18,342 nt of DNA from JACDAF01 sp036276035 (GTDB lineage Bacteria > Chloroflexota > Limnocylindria > P2-11E), in the NCBI GenBank assembly GCA_036276035.1, contig DASUCM010000076.1, forward strand, positions 1-18,342. The letters are read 5' to 3'. The position numbers were made by a program, and so were the translations under genes. Below are positions 5,804-18,342 of the stretch, in pieces (positions within the stretch are counted from its first letter, which is position 1; the number at the start of each line of letters is the position of its first letter). The notes under the pieces were generated by a model that saw only the letters and a list, made by a program, of their open reading frames with translations, searched no databases and had not been told where the DNA came from.

Positions 5804-8409
5804 GCGCGCTCCAGGAGCGCGACCGGGAAGCCTGCCAGCAGGTCGGAGACGGCGAGATCGTCGCCACGCGAGATCCGGCCGGTGAGCACGTCACGCCAGG
5901 CGCCGTCCGGCACCGGCACGCGCGTGTCGCCCCACGGACCGCGACGGAACTGCGCGCGCGGCGCGACCGCGACGACCTCGTCGCCGCGCGCGAACGCGAC
6001 GACGTCGTCGGCGCGTGGCCCGGTCGCGCAGAGGGGCTGGTACGCGCCCGCGAACGCGGGCTCGCGCCGCGCCCGCAGTGCGAGCGCGCGCGCGATGAGG
6101 AAGAGCTTCGGCGCGCCATCGTCGGCGCGCGCGAGGGCGGCGGCCGCGTCGGCGCCTGCCAGCTCCGCGAGCAGGCGCTCACGTCGCGCGAAGTCGACCG
6201 GGCGGCGGTTGTCGGGGTCCACGAGCGAGAGGTCCCACACCTCCGTCCCCTGGTAGAGGTCGGGGACGCCGGGCGAGGTGAGCTTCAGCAGGGTCAGCGC
6301 CAGGGACGCGTCGCGCGCCGGACCCGCGATCGCGCCGGCGAACGCCGCGAGGTCGGCCTGGATCGCGCGGTCGCGGAAGACGCCCTCGAGGAACGCACCG
6401 ACCGCGGATTCGTACGCCTCGTCCGGACGCGACCAGCTCGTCCGCCGCTTCGCCTCCCGCGCCGCCTTCTCGGCGTACGCGAGCGCGCGGTCGAGCGGCA
6501 GCGGATGCGCGCCGACGAGCGTCTGGTAGAGGAGGTACTCCGTCTCGCCGTCGGGCGCGTCGCCGTCCCGATAGCGCTCGCTCATCGCGCGCCAGCGCCG
6601 GACCGCGGCCGCCCACTCTCCCGGTACCTGCGAGAGGAGCGCGATCCGCAGGCGCACGTCCTCGGAGCGCTTCGTGTCGTGTGTGGACGTCGCGAGCAGC
6701 GTCGCGGGCCAGCGCGCCTGCACCAGCGCGTTGTGATCGTGGAACTCGGAGAGCGTCGTGCCGAAGCGGCCGGGGTCACCGCCGACCTCGTTCAGCGCGA
6801 CGAGGCGCGAGTAGCGGTAGAAGGCCGTGTCCTCCGCGCCCTTCGCCATCACCGGCGCGGTGAATTGCTGGAAGCGCATGACGAGCCCCGTCTCGTTCGG
6901 TCCGGTGATCCGCAGCAGCAGGATGTCGCGAAGCAGCCCGAAGAGATCGGGATCGAGGTCAGGGCGGCGCGCGCGCGCCTCGCGGATGGCCTCCTCGATC
7001 GCGTTCGCGTCCTCCGCAGCGATGGTGCCGCGCTCGGCGCGGACGTAGCTGCGGTACACCGGGAAGCAGGCGGCCGTCTCGCGCAGGACCTCGCGCAGTG
7101 CCGCGCGCGTGTGGTCGCGATAGCGGCGGCGCCCCTCGCAGATGCGCACGAAGAAGACGGTGAGCCGCTCGAGGTCGGCCGCGAGCGAGTCGCGCATGAC
7201 GTCATGCTTCGCCTCGTAGAGCACCTCCGCGTAGGGCCGCCGCTCTCCGCTCAGCTCCGCGTACAGCGCGGTGAGCGCGGGCTCGGCGCTCCGGTCGACG
7301 AAGAGCCCCGTGGCGAGCGCCCCGAACTCGTAGCCGGTCGTCCCGTGCACGGGCCACGCGCCGGGGAGCGTCTCGGAGCGCTGAAGGATCTTCTCCGCGA
7401 GCAGCCAGGCTCCTGGTGCGGCCTGCGCGACGCGCCCGAAGTACTCCTCCGGATCGCGCAGCCCGTCCGGATGGTCCACGCGGATCCCGTCGATCGCGCC
7501 GCCCCGCGCCCAGCCGAGGACGACCTCGTGGGTGTCCCGGAACACGTGCTCGCGCTCGACGCGCAGTGCGACGAGGTCCGTGATATCGAAGAAGCGGCGG
7601 TAATCGAGCTCCTGCGACGCCACCCGCCAGTACGCCAGCCGGTAGTTCTGCCGCAGGAGCAGCTCGTCGAGCGCGTCGTGGTCGGCGTTCACGCGCGCGA
7701 CCGCCGCGTCTACCTCGCCCGCCACATCCGGGTCGGCGCAGCGCTCCTCGATCTCTCGCGCGAGCCGCTCCTTCCGCTCGTGCCGCTCGGCGATGCTCGC
7801 CTCGTCGTCCTGTTCCGAGGACGGCAGGTCTGCGGCCTCGATCGCGAGGTCGTCGAGCCCGGCCTCCGCGAGGATGCGGTCGATCGTCTTCGGGGAGCAG
7901 GGGTAGGTCTGGTCCCCGTAGCGGACGACGAACCGGCCGCCGGCGCGCTCCAGCCGCAGGCCGCCCGACTCGAGCACGCGGCCGTAGTGATCGCCGAGGA
8001 CCGGCAGGAGCACGGTGTCGCGCAGCTTCGACTCCGGCGGGTCCCAGTCGACGTCGAAGTAGGAGGCGTAGCGGCTCGACCGGCCGTTCTCGAGGACGTC
8101 CCACCACCAGGCGTTGCCGTTCGCGATCGCCATGTGGTTCGGCACCACGTCCACGACGTGCCCGAGCCCGAGCTCGCGCAGGCGCGCGCGCAGCTCCGCG
8201 TGCGCCACCTCGCCGCCGAGCTCGTCGTTCACCCGGCGGTGGTCCACGACGTCATACCCGTGGGTGCTCCCCGGGGCCGCGGCGAGGTACGGCGACGTGT
8301 ACAGGTGCGTCACCCCGAGCCGCGCCAGGTAGCCGAGGATGCCGGCGGCCTCGCCGAACCCGAAGCCCGGGCGCAGCTGTACGCGGTAGGTGCACCGCCG
8401 GGAGACCAT
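5800..8409 (-). CDS. treY: Maltooligosyl trehalose synthase
   Basis: An 869-aa GH13_26 enzyme, cytoplasmic. It converts the reducing-end alpha-1,4 bond of maltooligosaccharides to the alpha,alpha-1,1 bond of trehalose; TreZ then cuts off trehalose. The N-terminus, CTYRVQLRPGFGF then GVTHLYTSPYL and STHGYDVVDH, is diagnostic. Catalytic residues are nucleophile Asp312 (GIRVDHPDGL), acid/base Glu339 (LLAEKIL) and Asp578 (STHDTKRSEDVR). The C-terminus has SPGVPDLYQGTE and D-P-D-N-R-R-P-V-D-F, as usual in TreY. I chose ATG 8409 because homology begins within about 5 residues; upstream in-frame codons lack similarity. No strong ribosome binding site is visible. It leads the leftward unit and diverges from glgE across 95 bp. 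Its partner treZ is at the far end of the other unit rather than next to it. Confidence 0.95.
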   Translation of the reverse strand: MVSRRCTYRVQLRPGFGFGEAAGILGYLARLGVTHLYTSPYLAAAPGSTHGYDVVDHRRVNDELGGEVAHAELRARLRELGLGHVVDVVPNHMAIANGNAWWWDVLENGRSSRYASYFDVDWDPPESKLRDTVLLPVLGDHYGRVLESGGLRLERAGGRFVVRYGDQTYPCSPKTIDRILAEAGLDDLAIEAADLPSSEQDDEASIAERHERKERLAREIEERCADPDVAGEVDAAVARVNADHDALDELLLRQNYRLAYWRVASQELDYRRFFDITDLVALRVEREHVFRDTHEVVLGWARGGAIDGIRVDHPDGLRDPEEYFGRVAQAAPGAWLLAEKILQRSETLPGAWPVHGTTGYEFGALATGLFVDRSAEPALTALYAELSGERRPYAEVLYEAKHDVMRDSLAADLERLTVFFVRICEGRRRYRDHTRAALREVLRETAACFPVYRSYVRAERGTIAAEDANAIEEAIREARARRPDLDPDLFGLLRDILLLRITGPNETGLVMRFQQFTAPVMAKGAEDTAFYRYSRLVALNEVGGDPGRFGTTLSEFHDHNALVQARWPATLLATSTHDTKRSEDVRLRIALLSQVPGEWAAAVRRWRAMSERYRDGDAPDGETEYLLYQTLVGAHPLPLDRALAYAEKAAREAKRRTSWSRPDEAYESAVGAFLEGVFRDRAIQADLAAFAGAIAGPARDASLALTLLKLTSPGVPDLYQGTEVWDLSLVDPDNRRPVDFARRERLLAELAGADAAAALARADDGAPKLFLIARALALRARREPAFAGAYQPLCATGPRADDVVAFARGDEVVAVAPRAQFRRGPWGDTRVPVPDGAWRDVLTGRISRGDDLAVSDLLAGFPVALLERA

Positions 8410-8504
8410 CCGCTCAAGGGTGGGGCAAGGCCCGTGCGAGCGCGCGGCGGCCAGGGGAGCGAGCGCTGTCCGTCTGGCGACCGTCGTGCAAGCCTGCACG
8501 GTGC
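8410..8504. promoter_or_regulatory. Divergent control region of the trehalose/glucan locus
   Basis: These 95 bp separate treY and glgE and should carry the start signals of both transcription units. The stretch is very GC-rich and lacks recognisable -10 hexamers. The one distinctive element is a 6-bp inverted repeat, CGTGCA-AGCC-TGCACG (8485-8500), ending 4 bp before the glgE ATG. Confidence 0.5.
8485..8500. promoter_or_regulatory. Inverted repeat CGTGCA-N4-TGCACG before glgE
   Basis: A perfect 6+6 bp inverted repeat with a 4-bp centre (AGCC), 4 bp upstream of the glgE start. It could be an operator controlling both divergent units or an RNA hairpin occluding glgE initiation, for which no ribosome binding site is seen. 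The regulator is unknown. Confidence 0.35.
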
Positions 8505-10402
8505 ATGGCGATGGAGGGGCGGCGTCGCGTCGTCATCGAGGATGTGCGTCCTCGCGTCGACGACGGGGCGTATCCGGTCAAGCGAGCGGTCGGCGACGAG
8601 GTCGTCGTCGAGTTCGACGCGCTCGCGGACGGGCACGACCGCCTCGCGAGCGCCGTGCTGTACCGCCGCGAGTGCGATCCGTCGTGGCAGCAGGTCCCCG
8701 CTGCGCACGTCGTCAACGACCGGTGGCGCGCGACCTTCACCGTCAACGCGCTCGGCCTGCACGTCTTCGTCGTCGAGGCGTGGGTCGACACGTTCGGGTC
8801 ATGGACGCACGAGCTCGAGAAGCGCCTCGCCGCGGGGCAGGACGTCGCGGTCGAGCTGCAGATCGGATCGGAGCTCGTCGCGCTGGCCGCGCGGCGGGCG
8901 CGCGGCGCGGACGCGTCGGCGCTGCGCGGCGCGTTCGCACGCCTGCGCGAGGGCGACCGGCGCGCGGCCCTCGACCCCGCGCTGCGGTCGCTCATGTCCC
9001 GCTACTCGCCGCGGCGCTTCGCGACGCGGGGACCGGAGCGCACGGTGTGGGTCGACCGCGAGCGCGGCGCGCGGAGCGCCTGGTACAAGATCTTCCCGCG
9101 CAGCTTCGGCACGCTGCGCGACGTGGCGGAGGTCGTGGTCCCGCACGCCGCTTCGCTCGGCTTCGACATCCTCTATCTGCTCCCGATCCACCCGATCGGG
9201 ACGACCGAGCGGAAGGGGAAGGACAACACGCTCGGCGCGAAGCCCGGCGATCCGGGAAGCCCGTACGCGATCGGCTCCGCGGAGGGCGGCCACACCGCGA
9301 TCGCGCCTGAGCTCGGGACGCTCGAGGATCTCCACGCGCTCGTCGCGGCGTGCCGGGAGCGCGACATGGAGCTCGCGCTCGACATCGCCTTCCAGTGCTC
9401 GCCCGACCACCCCTGGGTCCGCGAGCATCCGGAGTGGTTCCGCCACCGGCCCGACGGCACGATCATGTACGCCGAGAACCCGCCGAAGAAGTACCAGGAC
9501 ATCTACCCGTTCGACATGTCCTGCGAGGCGTGGCGGTCGCTCTGGGACGCGCTGCGCGATGTCTTCCTCTATTGGGCCGCGCAAGGAGTCCGCGCGTTCC
9601 GCGTCGACAACCCGCACACCAAGCCGTTCGCGTTCTGGGACTGGTGCCTCGCGGAAGTGCGGCGCGAGCACCCCGACGCGATCTTCCTCGCGGAGGCGTT
9701 CACGCGGCCGAAGGTGATGCGCCGCCTCGCGAAGGCCGGCTTCACGCAGTCCTACACGTACTTCACCTGGCGCACCGCGAAGTGGGAGCTCACCGAGTAC
9801 CTCACGGAGCTCACCACGGAGAGCATCGAGTACTTCCGGCCGAACTTCTGGCCGAACACGCCCGACATCCTGCCGTTCCATCTCCAGACGGGTGGCCGTC
9901 CGGCGTTCCGCTCGCGCGCCGTGCTCGCCGCGACGCTCGCCGCGAGCTGGGGCGTGTATGCGCCGGCCTTCGAGCTCGCGGTGAACACGCCGCTGGCACC
10001 GGGCCGCGAGGAGTACGCCGCGTCGGAGACGTACGAGCTCCGGCGGTGGGACCTCACGGACCCCGCGAGCCTCGCGCCGCTGCTCGCGCGCCTGAACGCG
10101 ATCCGCCGCGAGCATCCGGCGCTCTGGCGCGACCGCGGCCTCGCGTTCCACGGCATCGACAACGAGCGCCTCATCGCGTACAGCAAGCGCGCCGGCGACG
10201 ACGTCATCTTGTGCGTCGTGTCCCTCGAGCACGTGCACACCGAGTCCGGCTGGACCGACCTCGATCTCGCCGCGCTCGGCGTCACCGCCGGCCGCCCGTT
10301 CGCGGTGCGCGACCTGCTCGACGGGGCGCGCTACTTCTGGAACGGGCCCCGCAACTTCGTGCGCCTGGCCCCTGGGGCCGCGCACATCTTCGAGGTCGAG
10401 CG

Positions 10403-10406
<4 letters not shown>
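8505..10406 (+). CDS. glgE: Alpha-1,4-glucan:maltose-1-phosphate maltosyltransferase
   Basis: A 633-aa GH13_3 enzyme. It transfers maltosyl units from alpha-maltose-1-phosphate to the non-reducing end of alpha-1,4-glucan, releasing phosphate. A beta-sandwich N-domain (about 1-110) and helical insert (about 110-175) precede the barrel. Diagnostic stretches are YKIFPRSFG (194-202), LLPIHPIG, KGKDNTLGAKPGDPGSPYAI and AENPPKKYQDIYP. Catalytic residues are Asp368 (FRVDNPHTKP), Glu397 (FLAEAFTRP) and Asp454 (NTPDILPF). The spacings of 29 and 86 residues match, as I recall, those of the structurally studied Streptomyces enzyme. The protein is a little shorter than the usual 660-700 aa because the N-terminus is compact. 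The start is ATG 8505, or ATG 8511; neither has a clear ribosome binding site. It is the first gene of the rightward unit, and its stop overlaps the treS-pep2 start (ATGA). Confidence 0.95.
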
Positions 10407-15701
<5,295 letters not shown>

Positions 15702-15705
<4 letters not shown>

Positions 15706-17465
15706 CGCTCGGCGCGGTGTACGAGGGCGGCGGGCGCTGCACGTTCACGGTGTGGGCACCGAACGCGAAGCGGGTGGAGGTCCGGCTCGGAGAGCGGATC
15801 GACGTCCTGAGGCCCGCCGAGCGCGGCTACCACACGGCGATCCTCGACGACGTCTCCCCGGGCGACCGCTACGCCTTCGTGCTCGACGGCCGCCCTGAGC
15901 GCGCGGACCCCGCGTCGCGGTGGCAGCCCGACGGCCTCCACGGGCCGTCGGCCGTGGTCGATCCGCGCGCGTTCCGCTGGACCGACGCCGGCTTCTCGGC
16001 ACCGAGGCTGCGCGACCTCGTCATCTACGAGCTCCACATCGGCACGTTCACCCCGGAGGGCACCTTCGACGCGGCGACGCGTCACTTCCGCGAGCTGCGC
16101 GAGCTCGGGGTGAACGCGATCGAGCCGCTGCCGATCGCGCAGTTCCCCGGCGCGCGGAACTGGGGCTACGACGGCGTGCTCGCCTGGGCGGCGCAGGACA
16201 CCTACGGCGGACCGGAGGGACTGCGCCGCTTCGTCGACGCCGCTCACCGCGAGGGCCTCGCGGTCCTCCTCGACGTCGTCTACAACCACGTCGGTCCGGA
16301 GGGCAACTACCTGCCGGAGTTCGGGCCGTACTTCACCGAGCGCTACCACACGCCGTGGGGCGCCGCGATCAACTTCGACGGGCCCGAGAGCGACGAGGTG
16401 CGGCGCTACTACATCGAGAGCGCGCTCATGTGGCTGCGCGAGTGCCACGCCGACGGATTCCGCCTCGACGCCGTCCACGCGATCATCGACGCGAGCGCCC
16501 GACCGTTCCTCGCGGAGCTGAACGACGCGGTGCACGAGGAGGCACAGCGCCTCGGCCGCACCGCGATCGTCATCGCGGAGTCGGACCAGAACGACGTCGC
16601 GGTCATCACGCCGACGCCCGAGCGCGGCCTCGGCTTCGACGCGACGTGGTCCGACGACTTCCACCACGCGGTCCACGCGCTCCTCACCGGCGAGCGGACG
16701 GGCTACTACCGTGACTTCGGTGACATCGCACATCTCGCCGCGACGCTCGGCCAGGGCTGGGCGTACGCGGGGGAGCGTTCCGCGTTCCGCCGACGGCGGC
16801 ACGGGAACGTCCCGGCGGGCGCCCTCGCCGAGCGGTTCGTCGTCGCCGTCCAGAACCACGATCAGGTCGGCAACCGCGCGCGCGGGGACCGCCTCGCGAC
16901 CCTCGTCGACGCCGAGCGGCTCAAGGTGGCGGCGGCCGCGCTGCTTCTCTCGCCGTTCACGCCGATGCTCTTCATGGGCGAGGAGCACGGCGAGCGGCGC
17001 CCGTTCCAGTACTTCACGAGCCACACCGACGCGGCGCTCATCGAGGCCGTGCGCAGGGGCCGGCGCGAGGAGTTCAAGGAGTTCGCGTGGCAGGGCGAGG
17101 TGCCCGACCCGCAGGCCGAGGACACCTTCCGCGCCTCGGTCATCGACCGCGCGTCGGGAAGCCGCGAGATCCGCGTGCTCTACCGCGAGCTCCTGCAGCT
17201 GCGCTCCTCGCTCCCGGGGCTGCGCCCCGCGCGGCCGGACCCTGCGGCGGTGGTCACGGGCGAGGCCGCGGTCGGGCTCCTGCGCGACGGGATCGCGCTC
17301 GCGCTCGCGTTCGGGGCCGGCGCGCTGGAGCTGCCGCCGGGAGCGTGGCGCGTCCGGCTGGACACCGCCGACACGCGCTTCGGCGGCCCGGGCGCGTGGC
17401 AGGACGCGCCTGCCGGCCGCCTTGTCTTCGATGGGCCACGGGCCCTGCTCCTCGAGCGGGCCTGA
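15702..17465 (+). CDS. treZ: Malto-oligosyltrehalose trehalohydrolase
   Basis: A 587-aa GH13_10 enzyme, the partner of TreY. It hydrolyses the alpha-1,4 bond next to the terminal trehalose of maltooligosyl trehalose and releases free trehalose. A CBM48-type N-domain (about 1-95; CTFTVWAPNAKRVEVRLG) precedes the barrel: LVIYELHIGTFTPEGTFD (106-123), AQFPGARNWGYDGV, DVVYNHVGPEGNY, nucleophile Asp256 (DGFRLDAVHAI), Glu293 (VIAESDQNDV) and Asp387 (QNHDQVGNRARGDR). MGEEHGERRPFQYFTSH is strongly typical of TreZ. ATG 15702 overlaps the glgB stop by 4 nt, with GAGGG 7 nt upstream. It is the last gene of the rightward unit, so this degradative enzyme is co-transcribed with the synthetic genes rather than with treY. 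Confidence 0.95.
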
Positions 17466-17513
17466 CCTCACCGCTGCCGACTTGCTGACGGGGCATGCGG
17501 TCTGCTAGACGAA

Positions 17514-17525
17514 GGTCTATAGACC
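17514..17525. promoter_or_regulatory. Perfect 12-bp palindrome upstream of the HTH pair
   Basis: GGTCTATAGACC is a perfect 12-bp palindrome ending 19 bp before the GTG of the first HTH gene. It contains TATAGA (17518-17523), a fair -10 match in otherwise TA-poor DNA. A dimeric regulator bound here would cover the promoter, so autoregulation by the adjacent LuxR-type protein is a reasonable guess. Confidence 0.5.
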
Positions 17526-17531
17526 AACGTC

Positions 17532-17539
17532 GAGGAGGT
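17532..17539 (+). promoter_or_regulatory. Strong ribosome binding site of the first HTH gene
   Basis: GAGGAGGT lies 5 nt before the GTG at 17545. It is the best Shine-Dalgarno match on the plus strand of the window and decides the GTG start. Confidence 0.85.
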
Positions 17540-17544
17540 CTCGC

Positions 17545-17883
17545 GTGCCTGATCTCACGCGTCGCGAGCGGCAGGTCCTCGAGCGCGTCTGCCGCGGGCT
17601 CTCGACCAAGGCGATCGCCGCCGAGCTCGGTGTCAGCGATCAGGCGGTGAAGGCGCACCTTTCGCGGCTCTTCCTCAAGTTCGGCGTCGCGAACCGGACG
17701 GGGCTCGTCGCGGTCGCGGTCGCGGAGGCAGAGCGACGGCGCACGACCGCGGACCGGGACGCGCACACCGCGGAGCTCCAGCGCCGCGTCGCGGAGCTCA
17801 CGGCACGGAACGCCGACCTCGAGAGCGCGAACCAGCGCCTGCGCACGAGGCAAGACCCGGCTGAAGCGACCGCAGCCGACTAG
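17545..17883 (+). CDS. Stand-alone LuxR/GerE-type HTH regulator with coiled-coil tail (first copy)
   Basis: A 112-aa protein. Residues 3-60 are a LuxR/GerE-type DNA-binding domain: LTRRERQVLERVCRGLSTK, AAELGVSDQAVKAHLSRLF with the recognition helix at about 31-44, then KFGVANRTGL. No receiver, PAS or autoinducer domain precedes it. Residues 62-103 are a charged helix (EAERRR, ELQRRVAELTARNADLESAN) with leucine spacing suited to a dimerising coiled coil. The start is GTG 17545 with GAGGAGGT 5 nt upstream. It begins 79 bp after treZ under its own palindrome-bearing promoter region. Input and targets are unknown; control of the neighbouring glucan genes is possible but only inferred from position. 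It is a tandem paralog of the next gene. Confidence 0.88.
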   Translation: MPDLTRRERQVLERVCRGLSTKAIAAELGVSDQAVKAHLSRLFLKFGVANRTGLVAVAVAEAERRRTTADRDAHTAELQRRVAELTARNADLESANQRLRTRQDPAEATAAD

Positions 17884-17894
17884 ATCACGCCGTC

Positions 17895-18248
17895 ATGCCT
17901 CCGCTGAAGCTCACCCCGCGCGAGAAGGTCGTGCTCGAGCGTGTCTGCGACGGCGCCACCACCAAGGTCATCGCTCAGGACCTCGGTGTCAGCGAGCAGG
18001 CGGTCAAGGCACACATCGCGAGCCTCTTCCAGAAGCTCGGCGTCGCGAACCGCGCGAGCCTCGCGGCGGTGGCGACGAACGCGGGCGTCGTTCGCCGGCA
18101 GGCCATCAGCGATCGCTATCACGAGCGCGCGCGAGCGCTCGGACGGGAGAACCTACGGCTGCGCGCCGCGAATGAGCAGCTCCGGTCTGGTCCGCGGCCG
18201 GACGGTCCCGGGTCCCGCTCGCCGGCGCGGCGCAGTGCCGCGCGGTGA
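17895..18248 (+). CDS. Stand-alone LuxR/GerE-type HTH regulator with coiled-coil tail (second copy)
   Basis: A 117-aa paralog of the preceding gene. The HTH is at residues 5-62: LTPREKVVLERVCDGATTK, AQDLGVSEQAVKAHIASLF, KLGVANRASL. The recognition-helix core (S-[DE]-Q-A-V-K-A-H) matches the first copy, so both may bind the same site. A shorter helical segment (about 68-96; RALGRENLRLRAANEQL) could pair with itself or with the other protein. The C-terminus is Arg/Ser/Pro-rich. ATG 17895 follows the previous stop by 11 nt with no ribosome binding site, so translation probably depends on coupling. The TGA lies inside a strong hairpin. Confidence 0.87.
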   Translation: MPPLKLTPREKVVLERVCDGATTKVIAQDLGVSEQAVKAHIASLFQKLGVANRASLAAVATNAGVVRRQAISDRYHERARALGRENLRLRAANEQLRSGPRPDGPGSRSPARRSAAR

Positions 18249-18271
18249 CGCGGTCATGCGCCGCGTCACCG
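18243..18271. terminator. Perfect 11-bp hairpin between convergent genes
   Basis: CGGTGACGCGG (18243-18253) and CCGCGTCACCG (18261-18271) are perfectly complementary around a 7-nt loop. The element contains the TGA of the second HTH gene and sits before the end of an opposing gene, so it is a likely bidirectional terminator or 3'-end protector. There is no T-tract. Confidence 0.65.
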
Positions 18272-18285
18272 TCGCGAGGTCGGGC

Positions 18286-18342
18286 CTACTTCAGCGCCGC
18301 CATGTAGTGACCGTCGTGGTCGAGCAGCCGCCGGTGCTCGTC
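18286..18342 (-). CDS. C-terminal end of a leftward gene (runs off the right edge)
   Basis: The last 18 codons before a TAG (18286-18288) read DEHRRLLDHDGHYMAALK on the minus strand. The form 'EHxxLLxxDGHYxxL' resembles the extreme C-terminus of ABC-type exporter ATPase subunits, where a GTHxELLxxxGxYxxL motif is common. That is a weak match from a few residues, and the gene may be something else. Confidence 0.4.
   Translation of the reverse strand, partial: DEHRRLLDHDGHYMAALK

Noticed and set aside
4445..6256. A 603-codon plus-strand open frame opposite glgX
   Set aside because: Antisense shadow of glgX and treY; no recognisable motif or start signal.
5767..9717. A 1316-codon open frame on the plus strand opposite treY and running into glgE
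   Set aside because: Arg/Val/Asp-biased translation with no family resemblance; it is the stop-poor antisense frame expected in high-GC coding DNA, and treY and glgE account for the region.

Overview
The window is high-GC bacterial DNA whose third codon positions are almost all G or C. GlgE, a TreS-Pep2 fusion, TreY/TreZ, stand-alone LuxR-type helix-turn-helix genes and a signal-peptide protein with a WWI motif together suggest a high-GC Actinomycetota, Chloroflexota or Dormibacterota-like soil or freshwater lineage. I cannot place it more precisely from the sequence alone.

Layout. At the left edge is the start of a secreted protein (- strand), then a long coiled-coil protein built from about 14 related units with a membrane hairpin at its C-terminus (514-2502). 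A compact region of small genes follows: a Cys/His-rich 75-aa protein (- strand), a rhodanese-domain gene (2917-3324, +) with an in-frame TGA exactly where relatives have the second Cys of a YCxCP motif, and a DUF983 membrane protein (- strand). From 3698 to 17465 lies a large alpha-glucan/trehalose locus in two divergent, translationally coupled units. Leftward are treY then glgX; rightward are glgE, a treS-pep2 fusion, glgB and treZ. Adjacent genes overlap by 4 nt. Two tandem HTH-only LuxR/GerE-type regulators with coiled-coil tails follow, the first preceded by a 12-bp perfect palindrome. The window ends in a hairpin and the last codons of an opposing gene.

How the genes work together. TreS isomerises trehalose to maltose, Pep2 phosphorylates it to maltose-1-phosphate, GlgE polymerises this into linear alpha-1,4-glucan, and GlgB branches it. 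GlgX removes branches, and TreY plus TreZ convert the linear chains back to trehalose. Every step between trehalose and branched glucan, in both directions, is encoded here, with no glgA/glgC or otsA/otsB in the window.

The most notable observation is the rhodanese gene. If TGA is read as selenocysteine, the protein continues in frame for a further 64 residues with the normal rhodanese C-terminal half, and a GC-rich hairpin at bacterial-SECIS distance lies just downstream. It is a strong candidate selenoprotein, with a point-mutated pseudogene as the alternative.
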